A stretch of 64,000 nucleotides of DNA from Nocardia jiangxiensis NBRC 101359 (GTDB lineage Bacteria; Actinomycetota; Actinomycetes; Mycobacteriales; Mycobacteriaceae): positions 1 to 64,000 of the forward strand of contig NZ_BAGB01000170.1 in NCBI RefSeq assembly GCF_000308615.1. The letters are read 5' to 3'. The position numbers were made by a program, and so were the translations under genes. Each line of letters starts with the position of its first letter. Within the stretch, counting starts at the first letter, position 1. Shown in pieces: positions 7,542-16,652 of this stretch. The notes under the pieces were generated by a model. That model saw nothing but the letters and a program-made list of their open reading frames with translations, ran no database searches and was not told the origin of the DNA.

Positions 7542-8498
7542 TCAACTCCACAGTGTCACATGCACTTTCGGGCGGAACCGGGTGACGCCGACGCCGGATC
7601 CGCGGATCATCGCCTGGATGCAGCGTGGGGTAGTGATGAACCGCAACAGTTCCGAGACCGCGGGCTGGCGGGTGTCGGGCGGCAGGGTGGTCGCGCACCA
7701 CTCATCGGATATCTGCAGGCCGGGCCCTTTGATGTGGCTCAACCGGCCGGTCGCGAGGTCGGAGGAGACGGCGAAGCCGATTATCGGCGTGATGCCCCCG
7801 ACACGGCGGACCTCTTCGAGGGCGGCGGCATCGCTCTGGAAGATCCGCTGGTGTGATTCGGGAATGGCCAACTCCCGCAGCATCGTCGCGATGTGCCCGT
7901 CGACGCTGCCGGCGCTGGGCCCCAGCATCCAGTGCTGCTCCCGCAGCAACGCCGGATGCGGTGCGACGCCGGCCAGCGGGCTGTCCGGCCGCGTGACCGA
8001 AATGATCTGATACTTCAGGAACGGCGCAGCGGTGATGGTCGTGTCGGCGGCGTCCTGCCCGGGCCCCAGCGCGATATCCACCGCGCGGCTCTCGATCAAG
8101 CTGTGGAACTGGCTGGTGGGATGCACACTCAGCTCGACCGACAGATCCTTGGCCCGCGCAGCGAACAGGTCGATGAGGCCGGGCGCGGCATGTTCGGCGA
8201 ACGCATTCGATGCCGCGATGCGGAGCAACCGCCGGCCGTGCGCTGCCTCGCTCACCTCGATGGCGGTCTGGCTCTGCAATCCGAGAATCTCGATCGCCCG
8301 GCTGGCCAGGCGCAGCCCGCCGGGTGTGAAGGCCAGACCGGACGCCGTGCGGGTGAACAGCGGGTCGTCGAGTTCCTTGCGCAGCTGGGCGATGTGTGTC
8401 GAGACACCGGCGTCGGTCATCCCCAGCTCTCTGGCCGCCGCGCGGACGGAGCCGAGCCGAACCACGGTCGAGTAGGCCCGAAGCTGGGCGGGCGTCAC
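7542..8498 (-). CDS. LysR-family regulator of the CO dehydrogenase locus
   Basis: A 318-residue LysR protein. The winged helix-turn-helix occupies residues 1-60 (STVVRLGSVRAAARELGMT, then a TRTASGLAFTPGG wing), followed by a periplasmic-binding-like effector domain. It is divergent from the cox operon with only 64 bases between the starts, the usual arrangement for a LysR protein that controls the neighbour and itself. LysR regulators are known next to actinobacterial cox clusters. The inducer is not evident. Confidence 0.85.
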   Translation of the reverse strand: MTPAQLRAYSTVVRLGSVRAAARELGMTDAGVSTHIAQLRKELDDPLFTRTASGLAFTPGGLRLASRAIEILGLQSQTAIEVSEAAHGRRLLRIAASNAFAEHAAPGLIDLFAARAKDLSVELSVHPTSQFHSLIESRAVDIALGPGQDAADTTITAAPFLKYQIISVTRPDSPLAGVAPHPALLREQHWMLGPSAGSVDGHIATMLRELAIPESHQRIFQSDAAALEEVRRVGGITPIIGFAVSSDLATGRLSHIKGPGLQISDEWCATTLPPDTRQPAVSELLRFITTPRCIQAMIRGSGVGVTRFRPKVHVTLWS

Positions 8499-8562
8499 AA
8501 TCCGAGTCTACTTTGGAGGTGTACGCAGCGCCGACGGCTGCATCGCGTCTGGAGGACGCATC

Positions 8563-9723
8563 ATGCAGGACGTGCTCACGGATCTGATGACAACATGGAA
8601 CGCCGGGGGCACGGCCGGGGTCGGGACGGTCGTGCGGACGTTCCGTTCGTCGCCGCGGCCGCCCGGCGCCGCTATGGTCGTCGCCCCGGACGGCACGGTC
8701 GGCGGTTCGGTCTCGGGTGGGTGCGTCGAGGGCGCGGTCTACGAACTCGCCACCGACGTCATCCGGACCGGTTCTCCGGTGCTACAGCGGTACGGGTTCT
8801 CCGATGAGGACGCATTCGCCGTCGGTCTCACCTGCGGCGGCATCATCGACATCTTCGTCGAAGCCATCTCGCGGGAGACGTTTCCCGAACTCGGCGAAGT
8901 CGCCGCGGACATCGCCGACCACCGGCCGGTTGCGATCGCGACCGTCATCGAGCACCCCGACGCCGGACGGACAGGGCGACGGCTGCTGATCCGGCCGGGC
9001 AGTGCGCAGGGCACGCTGGGGTCGGCGCGCGCCGACGATGCGGTCATCGATGACGCACGCGGGCTGCTCGCGGCGGGGCGCACCGAAGTGCTGTCCTACG
9101 GTCCGGACGGGCAGCGTCGCGGTGAGGGCATGGGCGTCTTCGTGGCCAGTTACGCCCGGCAGCCGCGGATGCTGGTGTTCGGGGCGATCGATTTCGCGGC
9201 CGCCGTCGCCCAGCAGGGATCGTTCCTCGGGTACCGGGTGACGGTGTGTGACGCGCGGCCGATCTTCGCCACTTCCGCCCGGTTCCCGACGGCCGACGAG
9301 GTCGTCATCGACTGGCCGCACCGCTATCTGGCCGCGCAGATAGCGGCGGGCGCGGTCGACTCGCGGACCGTCGTGTGCGTGCTGACCCACGATCCCAAGT
9401 TCGACGTTCCGCTGCTCGAGGTGGCGCTGCGCGCGCCGGAGATCGGCTATGTCGGCGCCATGGGGTCGCGCCGCACGCACGACCAGCGGCTGGCCCGGTT
9501 GCGAGAGGCCGGCCTCACCGACGAGCAACTCACCCGGCTTGCCAGCCCGATCGGGCTGGATCTGGGCGGTCGGACGCCGGAAGAGACGGCGGTGTCCATC
9601 GCGGCCGAGATCATCGCGCGACGCTGGGGCGGACACGGCGCCTCACTGACCCGGACAGGCGGACGGATCCATCACACGACCAGCGCGAACAGTGAATTAA
9701 GCGATTCCTTGAATCGGTCTTGA
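8563..9723 (+). CDS. XdhC/CoxI-family protein for molybdenum hydroxylase maturation
   Basis: A 386-residue XdhC/CoxI protein: an N-terminal XdhC domain (GTVVRTFRSSPRPPGA, then SGGCVEGAVYE) and a C-terminal Rossmann-like domain (YVGAMGSRRTHDQR). Members bind and protect the molybdenum cofactor and deliver it, often after sulfuration, to xanthine-oxidase-family enzymes. ATG 8563 has GGAGG 8 bases upstream. It is the first gene of the operon, 57 bases before coxM. A second XdhC-type protein lies after coxL, so the locus has two. Confidence 0.88.
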   Translation: MQDVLTDLMTTWNAGGTAGVGTVVRTFRSSPRPPGAAMVVAPDGTVGGSVSGGCVEGAVYELATDVIRTGSPVLQRYGFSDEDAFAVGLTCGGIIDIFVEAISRETFPELGEVAADIADHRPVAIATVIEHPDAGRTGRRLLIRPGSAQGTLGSARADDAVIDDARGLLAAGRTEVLSYGPDGQRRGEGMGVFVASYARQPRMLVFGAIDFAAAVAQQGSFLGYRVTVCDARPIFATSARFPTADEVVIDWPHRYLAAQIAAGAVDSRTVVCVLTHDPKFDVPLLEVALRAPEIGYVGAMGSRRTHDQRLARLREAGLTDEQLTRLASPIGLDLGGRTPEETAVSIAAEIIARRWGGHGASLTRTGGRIHHTTSANSELSDSLNRS

Positions 9724-9780
9724 CGGCTGCGTCGGCGGGGCAGAGGCTTGGCTGGTTCCCGCTGATGTGAGGTCGATCAC

Positions 9781-10671
9781 ATGCAAGTTCCTGGGCCATT
9801 CGAATACGAGCGCGCAACGGGCGTGGATCACGCCATCGGACTGCTGGACCGGCTCGGGGAGGAGGCGCGCATCGTCGCGGGCGGGCACAGCCTGCTGCCG
9901 ATGATGAAGCTGCGTCTGGCCAATCCGGAATATCTCATCGACATCAACGACCTGGCCGCTGAACTGGGTTACATCGTCACCGATCCGACCCTGGTGCGCA
10001 TCGGGGCGATGGTCCGGCATCGGCATGTGCTCGAGTCCGCCGATCTCGCCGGGGTGTGCCCGATCTTCCGGGACGCCGAGCGCGTGATCGCGGACCCGGT
10101 CGTGCGCAACCGCGGCACCATCGGCGGCTCGCTGTGCCAGGCCGATCCCGCCGAAGATCTCTGCACGGTCTGCACGGTCCTGGGCGCCACCTGCCTGGTA
10201 CGCGGGCCGTCCGGCGACCGGGAGATCGCGATGGACGACTTCCTGGTCGGTCCGTACGAAACCGCCATGTCGCACAACGAACTTCTGATCGAGATCCGAA
10301 TTCCGGTGCGGCATCGGACATCGAGCGCTTACGCGAAAGTGGAGCGCAGGGTCGGCGACTGGGCGATCGCGGCGTCCGGTGCGACGGTGACACTGCACGG
10401 CGAGGCGATAGCGGCCGCGCGGATCGGCCTGACGGCGGTCGGCCCGGATCCGGCGGCGCTGGCCACCGCGGCGGACGTGCTCATCGGTGAGCCGCCCACC
10501 GAAGAAATATTCGCGGAGGCGGGCCGTCGCGCGAGCGCGGCGTGCTCACCCGTCTCCGATGCGCGCGGCAGCGCGGAGTACAAGCGCCATCTCGCGTCCG
10601 AACTGACGATTCGCGTGCTGCGCAGCGCGGTCGAGCGCGTACTCGATGCCCCTGCGCTGGAAGGGAATTAG
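9781..10671 (+). CDS. coxM: CO dehydrogenase medium subunit, FAD-binding
   Basis: A 296-residue flavoprotein subunit of the aerobic CO dehydrogenase. AGGHSLLPMMKLR and TIGGSLCQADPAEDL are the two FAD-binding loops of the family, and the C-terminal CO_deh_flav_C domain follows. It takes electrons from the CoxS iron-sulfur clusters and passes them to the quinone pool. GAGG lies upstream of ATG 9781. The stop is two bases before coxS, giving the order M-S-L known from Oligotropha. Confidence 0.93.
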   Translation: MQVPGPFEYERATGVDHAIGLLDRLGEEARIVAGGHSLLPMMKLRLANPEYLIDINDLAAELGYIVTDPTLVRIGAMVRHRHVLESADLAGVCPIFRDAERVIADPVVRNRGTIGGSLCQADPAEDLCTVCTVLGATCLVRGPSGDREIAMDDFLVGPYETAMSHNELLIEIRIPVRHRTSSAYAKVERRVGDWAIAASGATVTLHGEAIAAARIGLTAVGPDPAALATAADVLIGEPPTEEIFAEAGRRASAACSPVSDARGSAEYKRHLASELTIRVLRSAVERVLDAPALEGN

Positions 10672-10673
10672 CC

Positions 10674-11192
10674 ATGCAGGTAACCATGACCGTCAACGGC
10701 GAGCCGGTGACCGCGGAGGTCGAGCCACGCACCCTGCTCGTGCATTTCCTGCGAGATCAGTTGCGGCTCACCGGAACCCACTGGGGCTGCGACACCAGCA
10801 ACTGCGGCACCTGTGTGGTGGAGGTCGACGGCGAACCGGTGAAGTCGTGCACGATGCTGGCCGTCATGGCCGGCGGTCATACGGTGCGCACCGTCGAGGG
10901 GCTCGAGGTGGACGGCCGGCTCGATCCCGTGCAGGAGGGCTTCATGCAGTGTCACGGGCTGCAATGCGGATTCTGCACGCCCGGAATGATGATCACTGCC
11001 CGCGCCCTGCTCGACCGCAACCCGAATCCGGACGAGCAGACGATCCGGGAGGCGATCTCGGGCCAGATCTGCCGCTGCACCGGATATACCACCATCGTGC
11101 GGTCGATCCAGTGGGCCGCTGCGAAGCAACGAGGCGAAGCGGCGCAGCCCGAACCGGCCGCCACCCCGACGCCGGTAGGGAGAACGTCATGA
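10674..11192 (+). CDS. coxS: CO dehydrogenase small subunit, two [2Fe-2S] clusters
   Basis: A 172-residue electron-transfer subunit. The plant-ferredoxin-like N-terminal domain has GCDTSNCGTC plus a later Cys for one [2Fe-2S] cluster. The helical C-terminal domain has CGFCTPGM and CRCTGY for the second. ATG 10674 follows AAGGGA. An upstream in-frame extension would run into the coxM coding sequence and is rejected. The stop overlaps the coxL ATG (ATGA). Confidence 0.95.
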   Translation: MQVTMTVNGEPVTAEVEPRTLLVHFLRDQLRLTGTHWGCDTSNCGTCVVEVDGEPVKSCTMLAVMAGGHTVRTVEGLEVDGRLDPVQEGFMQCHGLQCGFCTPGMMITARALLDRNPNPDEQTIREAISGQICRCTGYTTIVRSIQWAAAKQRGEAAQPEPAATPTPVGRTS

Positions 11193-13579
11193 CCGGCGTC
11201 GAGTCCCGGCCCGAAGACCGTGTCGACAACGACCACAAGCCGTGCGGTCACGGCAGGATGCTCCGCAAGGAGGACCCGCGGTTCATTCGCGGACACGGCA
11301 ATTACGTCGACGACGTGTCACTGCCCGGCATGCTGCATATGGCGATCCTGCGTTCCCCGTTCGCGCACGCGCGGATCGTGAGCGTCGATGTCTCTGCGGC
11401 ACAGGCGCATCCGAAGGTCAGAGCGGTTGTCACAGGTGCGGATCTGGCGGCGAAGGGACTGGCCTGGATGCCGACGCTGTCCAACGATGTGCAGGCGGTG
11501 CTGGCGACGGACAAGGTCCGGTTCCAGGGGCAGGAGGTGGCCTTCGTGGTCGCCGAGGATCGCTACTCGGCGCGTGATGCGCTGGAGCTCATCAACGTCG
11601 AGTACGAGATGCTCGATCCGGTGATCGACGCCCGGACCGCACTGGCGCCCGGGATGCCGGTGATCCGGGACGATCTGGAGGGCAAGCAGAACAACCACTG
11701 TTTCGACTGGGAGACCGGCGACGCCGCCGCTACCGAGGCGGTGTTCGCGCGCGCCGACGTCGTCGTCGAGCAGGAGATCGTCTATCCGCGAGTGCATCCC
11801 GCCCCGATGGAGACCTGCGGTGCGGTCGCGGATCTCGATCCCGTGACGGGCAAGCTCACACTGTGGTCGACGAGCCAGGCGCCGCACGCGCACCGCACGC
11901 TCTACGCATTGGTGGCCGGGCTGCCCGAGCACAAGATCCGGGTGATCTCACCCGATATCGGCGGGGGTTTCGGCAACAAGGTGCCCATCTATCCGGGATA
12001 TGTCTGCGCCATCGTCGGGTCGCTGCTTGTGGGTAAGCCGGTGAAATGGATGGAGGATCGCAGCGAGAACCTCACCAGTACCGGGTTCGCCCGCGACTAC
12101 ATCATGGTCGGCGAGATCGCCGCCACCGCCGAGGGCAGGATCCTGGCCATCCGGTCGACCGTGCTCGCCGATCACGGCGCCTTCAACGGCACGGCGGCGC
12201 CGTTGAAGTATCCGGCTGGCTTCTTCGGCGTGTTCACCGGCAGCTACGACATCGAGGCCGCCTACTGCAGGATGACCGCGGTCTACACGAACAAGGCGCC
12301 CGGCGGCGTCGCCTACGCGTGCTCGTTCCGGATCACCGAGGCGGTCTACTTCGTCGAGCGGCTGGTCGATTGCCTGGCCTATGAACTGAAGATGGATCCG
12401 GCCGAGCTGCGGCTACGCAATCTCCTTCGCCCCGAACAGTTCCCGTACACCAGCAAGACGGGCTGGGTCTACGACTCCGGCGACTACGAGAAGACCATGC
12501 GCCTGGCGATGGACATGATCGGCTACGACGCTCTGCGAAAGGAGCAGCAGGACAAGCGCGCCCGCGGTGAGTTGATGGGTATCGGGATGTCCTTCTTCAC
12601 CGAGGCCGTCGGCGCCGGTCCGCGCAAGGATATGGACATCCTCGGACTCGGGATGGCCGACGGCTGCGAGCTGCGCATCCATCCGACCGGCAAAGCGGTT
12701 GTGCGCCTTGCGGTTCAGACCCAAGGGCAAGGGCACGAGACGACCTTCGCCCAGATCGTCGCCGAGGAACTCGGCATACCGCCCGACGACATCGACGTGG
12801 TGCACGGCGATACCGATCAGACTCCGTTCGGCCTGGGCACCTATGGCAGCCGGTCGACACCGGTCTCGGGCGCCGCGGCCGCGCTGGTGGCGCGGAAGGT
12901 GCGCGACAAGGCGCGGATCATCGCCTCCGGGATGCTCGAGGTCTCCGTCGCCGACCTCGAGTGGGAGAAGGGCTCGTTCCACGTCAAGGGCGATCCGTCC
13001 GCGGCCGTGACGATCCAGCAGATCGCGATGCGCGCACACGGCGCCGGTGATCTGCCCGAGGGCATCGAGGGCGGACTCGATGCGCAGATCTGTTACAACC
13101 CGGAGAATCTCACCTACCCGTATGGTGCGTACTTCTGCGTCGTCGACATCGACCCGGGGACGGCCGTGGTGAAAGTGCGGCGCTTCCTCGCCGTCGACGA
13201 CTGCGGCACCCGGATCAATCCGATGATCATCGAGGGGCAGGTGCACGGCGGTATCACCGACGGCATCGGAATGGCGCTGATGGAGATCATGGCCTTCGAC
13301 GAGGACGGCAACTGCCTCGGCGGATCCCTGATGGATTACCTCATCCCGACGGCGCTGGAAGTTCCGCATCTGGAGACCGGCTACACGGTCACCCCGTCAC
13401 CGCACCACCCGATCGGTGCGAAAGGCATCGGCGAATCGGCGACGGTCGGATCGCCGGCGGCGGTGGTCAACGCGGTGGTGGATGCGTTGGCGCCGTTCGG
13501 AGTTCGGCACGCCGACATGCCGCTGACCCCGTCGCGGGTGTGGGAGGCCATGCAGGGGCGGGCCGGACCGCCCATCTGA
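11189..13579 (+). CDS. coxL: CO dehydrogenase large subunit, form I, molybdenum-copper site
   Basis: A 796-residue molybdopterin subunit that oxidises CO to CO2. The active-site loop AYACSFR (residues 375-381) matches the form I consensus AYXCSFR; Cys378 should hold the copper of the Mo-S-Cu centre. Form II enzymes have AYRGAGR and lack this Cys. Other family signatures are GGGFGNKVP, GQGHETT and, near the C-terminus, GIGESATVGSPAA with the catalytic Glu. ATG 11189 overlaps the coxS stop. An open frame continues upstream, but that part is a shadow of coxS. This is a strong candidate for a functional CO oxidiser. Confidence 0.96.
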   Translation: MTGVESRPEDRVDNDHKPCGHGRMLRKEDPRFIRGHGNYVDDVSLPGMLHMAILRSPFAHARIVSVDVSAAQAHPKVRAVVTGADLAAKGLAWMPTLSNDVQAVLATDKVRFQGQEVAFVVAEDRYSARDALELINVEYEMLDPVIDARTALAPGMPVIRDDLEGKQNNHCFDWETGDAAATEAVFARADVVVEQEIVYPRVHPAPMETCGAVADLDPVTGKLTLWSTSQAPHAHRTLYALVAGLPEHKIRVISPDIGGGFGNKVPIYPGYVCAIVGSLLVGKPVKWMEDRSENLTSTGFARDYIMVGEIAATAEGRILAIRSTVLADHGAFNGTAAPLKYPAGFFGVFTGSYDIEAAYCRMTAVYTNKAPGGVAYACSFRITEAVYFVERLVDCLAYELKMDPAELRLRNLLRPEQFPYTSKTGWVYDSGDYEKTMRLAMDMIGYDALRKEQQDKRARGELMGIGMSFFTEAVGAGPRKDMDILGLGMADGCELRIHPTGKAVVRLAVQTQGQGHETTFAQIVAEELGIPPDDIDVVHGDTDQTPFGLGTYGSRSTPVSGAAAALVARKVRDKARIIASGMLEVSVADLEWEKGSFHVKGDPSAAVTIQQIAMRAHGAGDLPEGIEGGLDAQICYNPENLTYPYGAYFCVVDIDPGTAVVKVRRFLAVDDCGTRINPMIIEGQVHGGITDGIGMALMEIMAFDEDGNCLGGSLMDYLIPTALEVPHLETGYTVTPSPHHPIGAKGIGESATVGSPAAVVNAVVDALAPFGVRHADMPLTPSRVWEAMQGRAGPPI

Positions 13580-13593
13580 GGTGGGTGCGAGCG

Positions 13594-14514
13594 ATGGGAT
13601 CACCGATGAAGATGAACGAACGGGCACTGCAACTGGGCCGCACTCGGACTCCGTTCGTGCACGCCACCGTCGTGCGTGCACAGCAGCCGACCTCGGCGCA
13701 CGCCGGGGACGAGGCGATCCTGTTGCAGGACGGGACGATCGAAGGATTCGTCGGCGGCCAGTGCGCCCAGAACTCGGTCCGCAAGGCGGCACTGGGTGCG
13801 CTGCAGTCGCACGAGAGTGTGCTGCTGCGGGTACTTCCCGACGGCGATCTGCAGTTTCCCGAAGCGCCCGGCGCGACGGTCGTGGTGAATCCCTGCCTGT
13901 CCGGCGGCGCGTTGGAGATATTCCTCGAGCCGCAGATCCCGGCGCCGTTGGTGCGCATCTGCGGCGCGACGCCCATCGCGGATGTCCTGGCCGAACTGTG
14001 CGAACTGGTCGGATTCGAGGTGGAACGCACTGTTGCCGAAGCCACTGTTGCCGAAGCCGACTCACCGGATTCGCCGGCCGATACGACGGCAGTGGTGATC
14101 GCCAGCCACGGCGGTCCGGAAGCCGAGATGATCCGCGCCGCGCTCGACGCGGGTGTGGGATATATCGGGTTGGTGGCCAGCAGGGTTCGGGGAGCGTCGA
14201 TTCTCGAGGGGCTCGGGTTGACCGACGCCGAGCGGGCGCGGGTGCGCACCCCGGTGGGGTTGCCGATCGGCGCCGCAACCTCCGCGGAGATCGCCGTTTC
14301 GATTGTCGCGCAAGTGATCCAGGCGATCCGCAAAGGTGGTTTGGCCGTGCCGCCGCGCCCGGTGCAGGTCGCGGTCGAGGCGCTCGACCCGGTGTGCGGC
14401 ATGACCGTGACGGTCGGGCCGGACACACCCCATCTCACAATCGACGATGTCGACTACTGGTTCTGCGGCTCCGGCTGCCGCACCTCGTTCGCCGCGGCAA
14501 AGACCGGCTCATGA
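13594..14514 (+). CDS. XdhC-family protein fused to a YHS metal-binding domain (CoxF-like)
   Basis: A 306-residue second XdhC/CoxI-type protein. It keeps the XdhC core (GFVGGQCAQNSVRKAAL) and the Rossmann part (YIGLVASRVRG). At its end it adds a YHS domain of about 40 residues (DPVCGMTV, then FCGSGC), a small cysteine module seen in copper and heavy-metal proteins. Since the CoxL site carries copper, a role in Mo-Cu centre assembly is attractive but inferred. The start is uncertain: GTG 13585, ATG 13594, 13606 and 13612 are all in frame. It overlaps the next gene by four bases. Confidence 0.8.
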   Translation: MGSPMKMNERALQLGRTRTPFVHATVVRAQQPTSAHAGDEAILLQDGTIEGFVGGQCAQNSVRKAALGALQSHESVLLRVLPDGDLQFPEAPGATVVVNPCLSGGALEIFLEPQIPAPLVRICGATPIADVLAELCELVGFEVERTVAEATVAEADSPDSPADTTAVVIASHGGPEAEMIRAALDAGVGYIGLVASRVRGASILEGLGLTDAERARVRTPVGLPIGAATSAEIAVSIVAQVIQAIRKGGLAVPPRPVQVAVEALDPVCGMTVTVGPDTPHLTIDDVDYWFCGSGCRTSFAAAKTGS

Positions 14515-15104
14515 CAACCGGATTCGTCACCGGAGTGGTACTCGCCGCGGGAGTCTCACGGCGTCTCGGAACTGCGAAACAGCTACTGCCGTACCGGAAT
14601 ACAACGGTTCTCGGCGCCACCCTCGAGGCGGTGCGTACCTGTGCTTTCGACCAGATCATCGTCACCCTCGGCGGCGCGGCGGCGGCGGTCCGGCAGCGGG
14701 TCGATCTCGCCGGGCTCGAGGTGGCCATGGCCGAGGACTTCGGTTCGGGCTGTTCGTCGTCGTTGCGTTCGGCCCTGCGCGTGGTGGACCCCCGTGCCGC
14801 CGGAATCGTATTGGTGCTCGGTGATCAGCCGGGTCTGTCGGCAGCGACCGTCGACCGACTGATCGCCGAGGGAACCTCCAGCGCGATCGCAGTCTGTCGC
14901 TACCGCGACGGTGTCGGGCATCCATTCTGGCTCGGCCGCAGTGTATTCGGCGAGTTGGCTCGATTGCACGGCGACAAAGGCGTGTGGAAGATCATCGAGT
15001 CCGGCCGTGTCGCGGTGGCTCGACTCGACGTCGACGCGCCGGTGCCCGTGGATGTGGACACCTGGGACGACTACGTGCGCCTGCTCGCCGCGACCTCGCC
15101 ATGA
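14511..15104 (+). CDS. MobA/MocA-like molybdenum cofactor cytidylyltransferase
   Basis: A 197-residue nucleotidyltransferase. VVLAAGVSRRLGTAKQLLPY is the NTP-binding signature LAAGxSxRxGxxK; GDQPGLS holds the metal-binding Asp; DVDTWDDY is the typical end. The family converts Mo-molybdopterin to its cytosine dinucleotide form, which CO dehydrogenases use. The start overlaps the previous stop (ATGA) and the stop overlaps coxD. Confidence 0.88.
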   Translation: MTTGFVTGVVLAAGVSRRLGTAKQLLPYRNTTVLGATLEAVRTCAFDQIIVTLGGAAAAVRQRVDLAGLEVAMAEDFGSGCSSSLRSALRVVDPRAAGIVLVLGDQPGLSAATVDRLIAEGTSSAIAVCRYRDGVGHPFWLGRSVFGELARLHGDKGVWKIIESGRVAVARLDVDAPVPVDVDTWDDYVRLLAATSP

Positions 15105-15988
15105 TGTCGCCGTTCGACGATATCGAGGACGTGGTCCGGCGTTTCGACGCCGAGGATTACCTCCTCGATACCGGTACCGCCGCCGCCTTCTATCTGGCCA
15201 CCACATTGGGTCGGCCGCTGCTACTGGAAGGCGAACCGGGAGTGGGCAAGACGACGGCGGCCAAGACCCTGGCCACCGTGCTGGGGGCACCGCTGATCCG
15301 CCTGCAGTGCTACGAGGGCCTCACTGTGAGCGAAGCGCTCTACGACTGGAATTACCAGCGTCAACTGCTGAGTATCCGCCTGGCCGAGGCACGCGGCGCC
15401 GATCTCGCCGAAGCCGACCTGTTCACCGAGACATTCCTCGTCGCCCGCCCGATCCTGCGCTGTGTGCGCTATCGCGGACCGACACCCCCGGTGCTGTTGG
15501 TCGACGAAATCGACCGTGCCGATGACGAATTCGAAGCGCTGCTGCTCGAATTCCTCGGTGAGGCCGCGGTGACGGTACCCGAGCTCGGGACCTTCGCAGC
15601 CGAGCACCCTCCGCTCGCGGTGCTGACCTCGAACCGCAGTCGCGACCTGCACGACGCGCTGCGGCGGCGCTGCCTCTATCACTGGATCGACTACCCGGAG
15701 CCGACCCGCGCGGTGGCGATCGTGCGACGCACTGTGCCCGGTGCAACCGACGCTCTGATCGAGCACGCCACCCGATTCGTCGGGCGCGCCCGCGATCTCG
15801 ACCTCGACAAGCCGCCGGGTGTCGCGGAGACCATCGATTGGATCGCCGCACTGGCGACACTCGACGTCGCCGATCTCACCGCGCCGGAGGCGGTCGCGGC
15901 GTTGAGCACACTGGCGAAGACACCCGACGACCGCGTCGCCGTGCACGCGGAGTTCGTCGAATACACCCGAAGCCTCGCGACCGGATGA
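15101..15988 (+). CDS. coxD: MoxR-type AAA+ ATPase CoxD
   Basis: A 295-residue MoxR AAA+ protein with Walker A GEPGVGKTT (near residue 44), Walker B LLVDEIDR and sensor TSNRSRDLHDALRRRC. CoxD acts as a chaperone in sulfuration and copper insertion of the CO dehydrogenase active site, together with the von Willebrand protein CoxE. The start ATGATG overlaps the previous stop; either ATG could serve. Confidence 0.93.
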   Translation: MMSPFDDIEDVVRRFDAEDYLLDTGTAAAFYLATTLGRPLLLEGEPGVGKTTAAKTLATVLGAPLIRLQCYEGLTVSEALYDWNYQRQLLSIRLAEARGADLAEADLFTETFLVARPILRCVRYRGPTPPVLLVDEIDRADDEFEALLLEFLGEAAVTVPELGTFAAEHPPLAVLTSNRSRDLHDALRRRCLYHWIDYPEPTRAVAIVRRTVPGATDALIEHATRFVGRARDLDLDKPPGVAETIDWIAALATLDVADLTAPEAVAALSTLAKTPDDRVAVHAEFVEYTRSLATG

Positions 15989-16001
15989 GAGGGATGTTCC
16001 G

Positions 16002-16652
16002 ATGAAGATCGCCAACGAGTTCACCGTCAACGCACCCGTCGAGCAGGCATGGGAGGTACTGACCGACCTCGAGCAGGTGGTCCCGCTCATGCCAGGCGCA
16101 CGAATGATCGGCTGGGAGGGAGAGGACTTCCTCGGCACACTGAAGGTCAAACTCGGACCGGTGACCAGCGAATTCACCGGGAAGGCACACTTCACCGAGC
16201 GTGACGAACACGATCATCGCGCCGTCATCGACGGCAGCGGCCGGGATTCACGCGGATCCGGAAACGCGGCGGCGATCATCACCACGCGACTGCGCGAAGA
16301 CGGCGACAGGACCCGCGTCATCGTGGACACCGACCTCAAGATCGTCGGCAAGCTCGCCCAATTCGGCAGCGGGATGTTGCAGCAGGTGTCGGAGAAACTG
16401 CTCGGCCAATTCGTCACCTCCCTCGAAGCGAAACTCGCGGCAGGCGACACGGCCGGCGTGGAGACCGAGGTCGGGTCCGACGGCCGAGAGATGCGGCCAC
16501 AACCGGTCGTACAACCCGAGCCGGCACCGCTGGACCTCCTCGACCTGGTCAGGCCCGCGACGCTCGCGAAATATGCGCCCGCGATCGCGCTCGGGCTGGT
16601 CGCCGTACTCGGAATCATCCTGGTACGCAAGCGGATGCGCGCGAAGTCATGA
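16002..16652 (+). CDS. coxG: CoxG, membrane-anchored SRPBCC protein
   Basis: A 216-residue protein: an SRPBCC/START-like cavity domain (residues 1-150, NAPVEQAWEVLTDLEQVVPLM at the start), a proline-rich linker, and a single C-terminal membrane helix (about residues 187-208, followed by KRMR). CoxG attaches CO dehydrogenase to the membrane and is thought to help bring it quinone. The stop overlaps the coxE start by four bases. Confidence 0.9.
   Translation: MKIANEFTVNAPVEQAWEVLTDLEQVVPLMPGARMIGWEGEDFLGTLKVKLGPVTSEFTGKAHFTERDEHDHRAVIDGSGRDSRGSGNAAAIITTRLREDGDRTRVIVDTDLKIVGKLAQFGSGMLQQVSEKLLGQFVTSLEAKLAAGDTAGVETEVGSDGREMRPQPVVQPEPAPLDLLDLVRPATLAKYAPAIALGLVAVLGIILVRKRMRAKS

Noticed and set aside
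10646..11188. N-terminal extension of CoxL
   Set aside because: The extension is CoxS sequence read in the wrong frame; ATG 11189 fits family length and overlaps the coxS stop.
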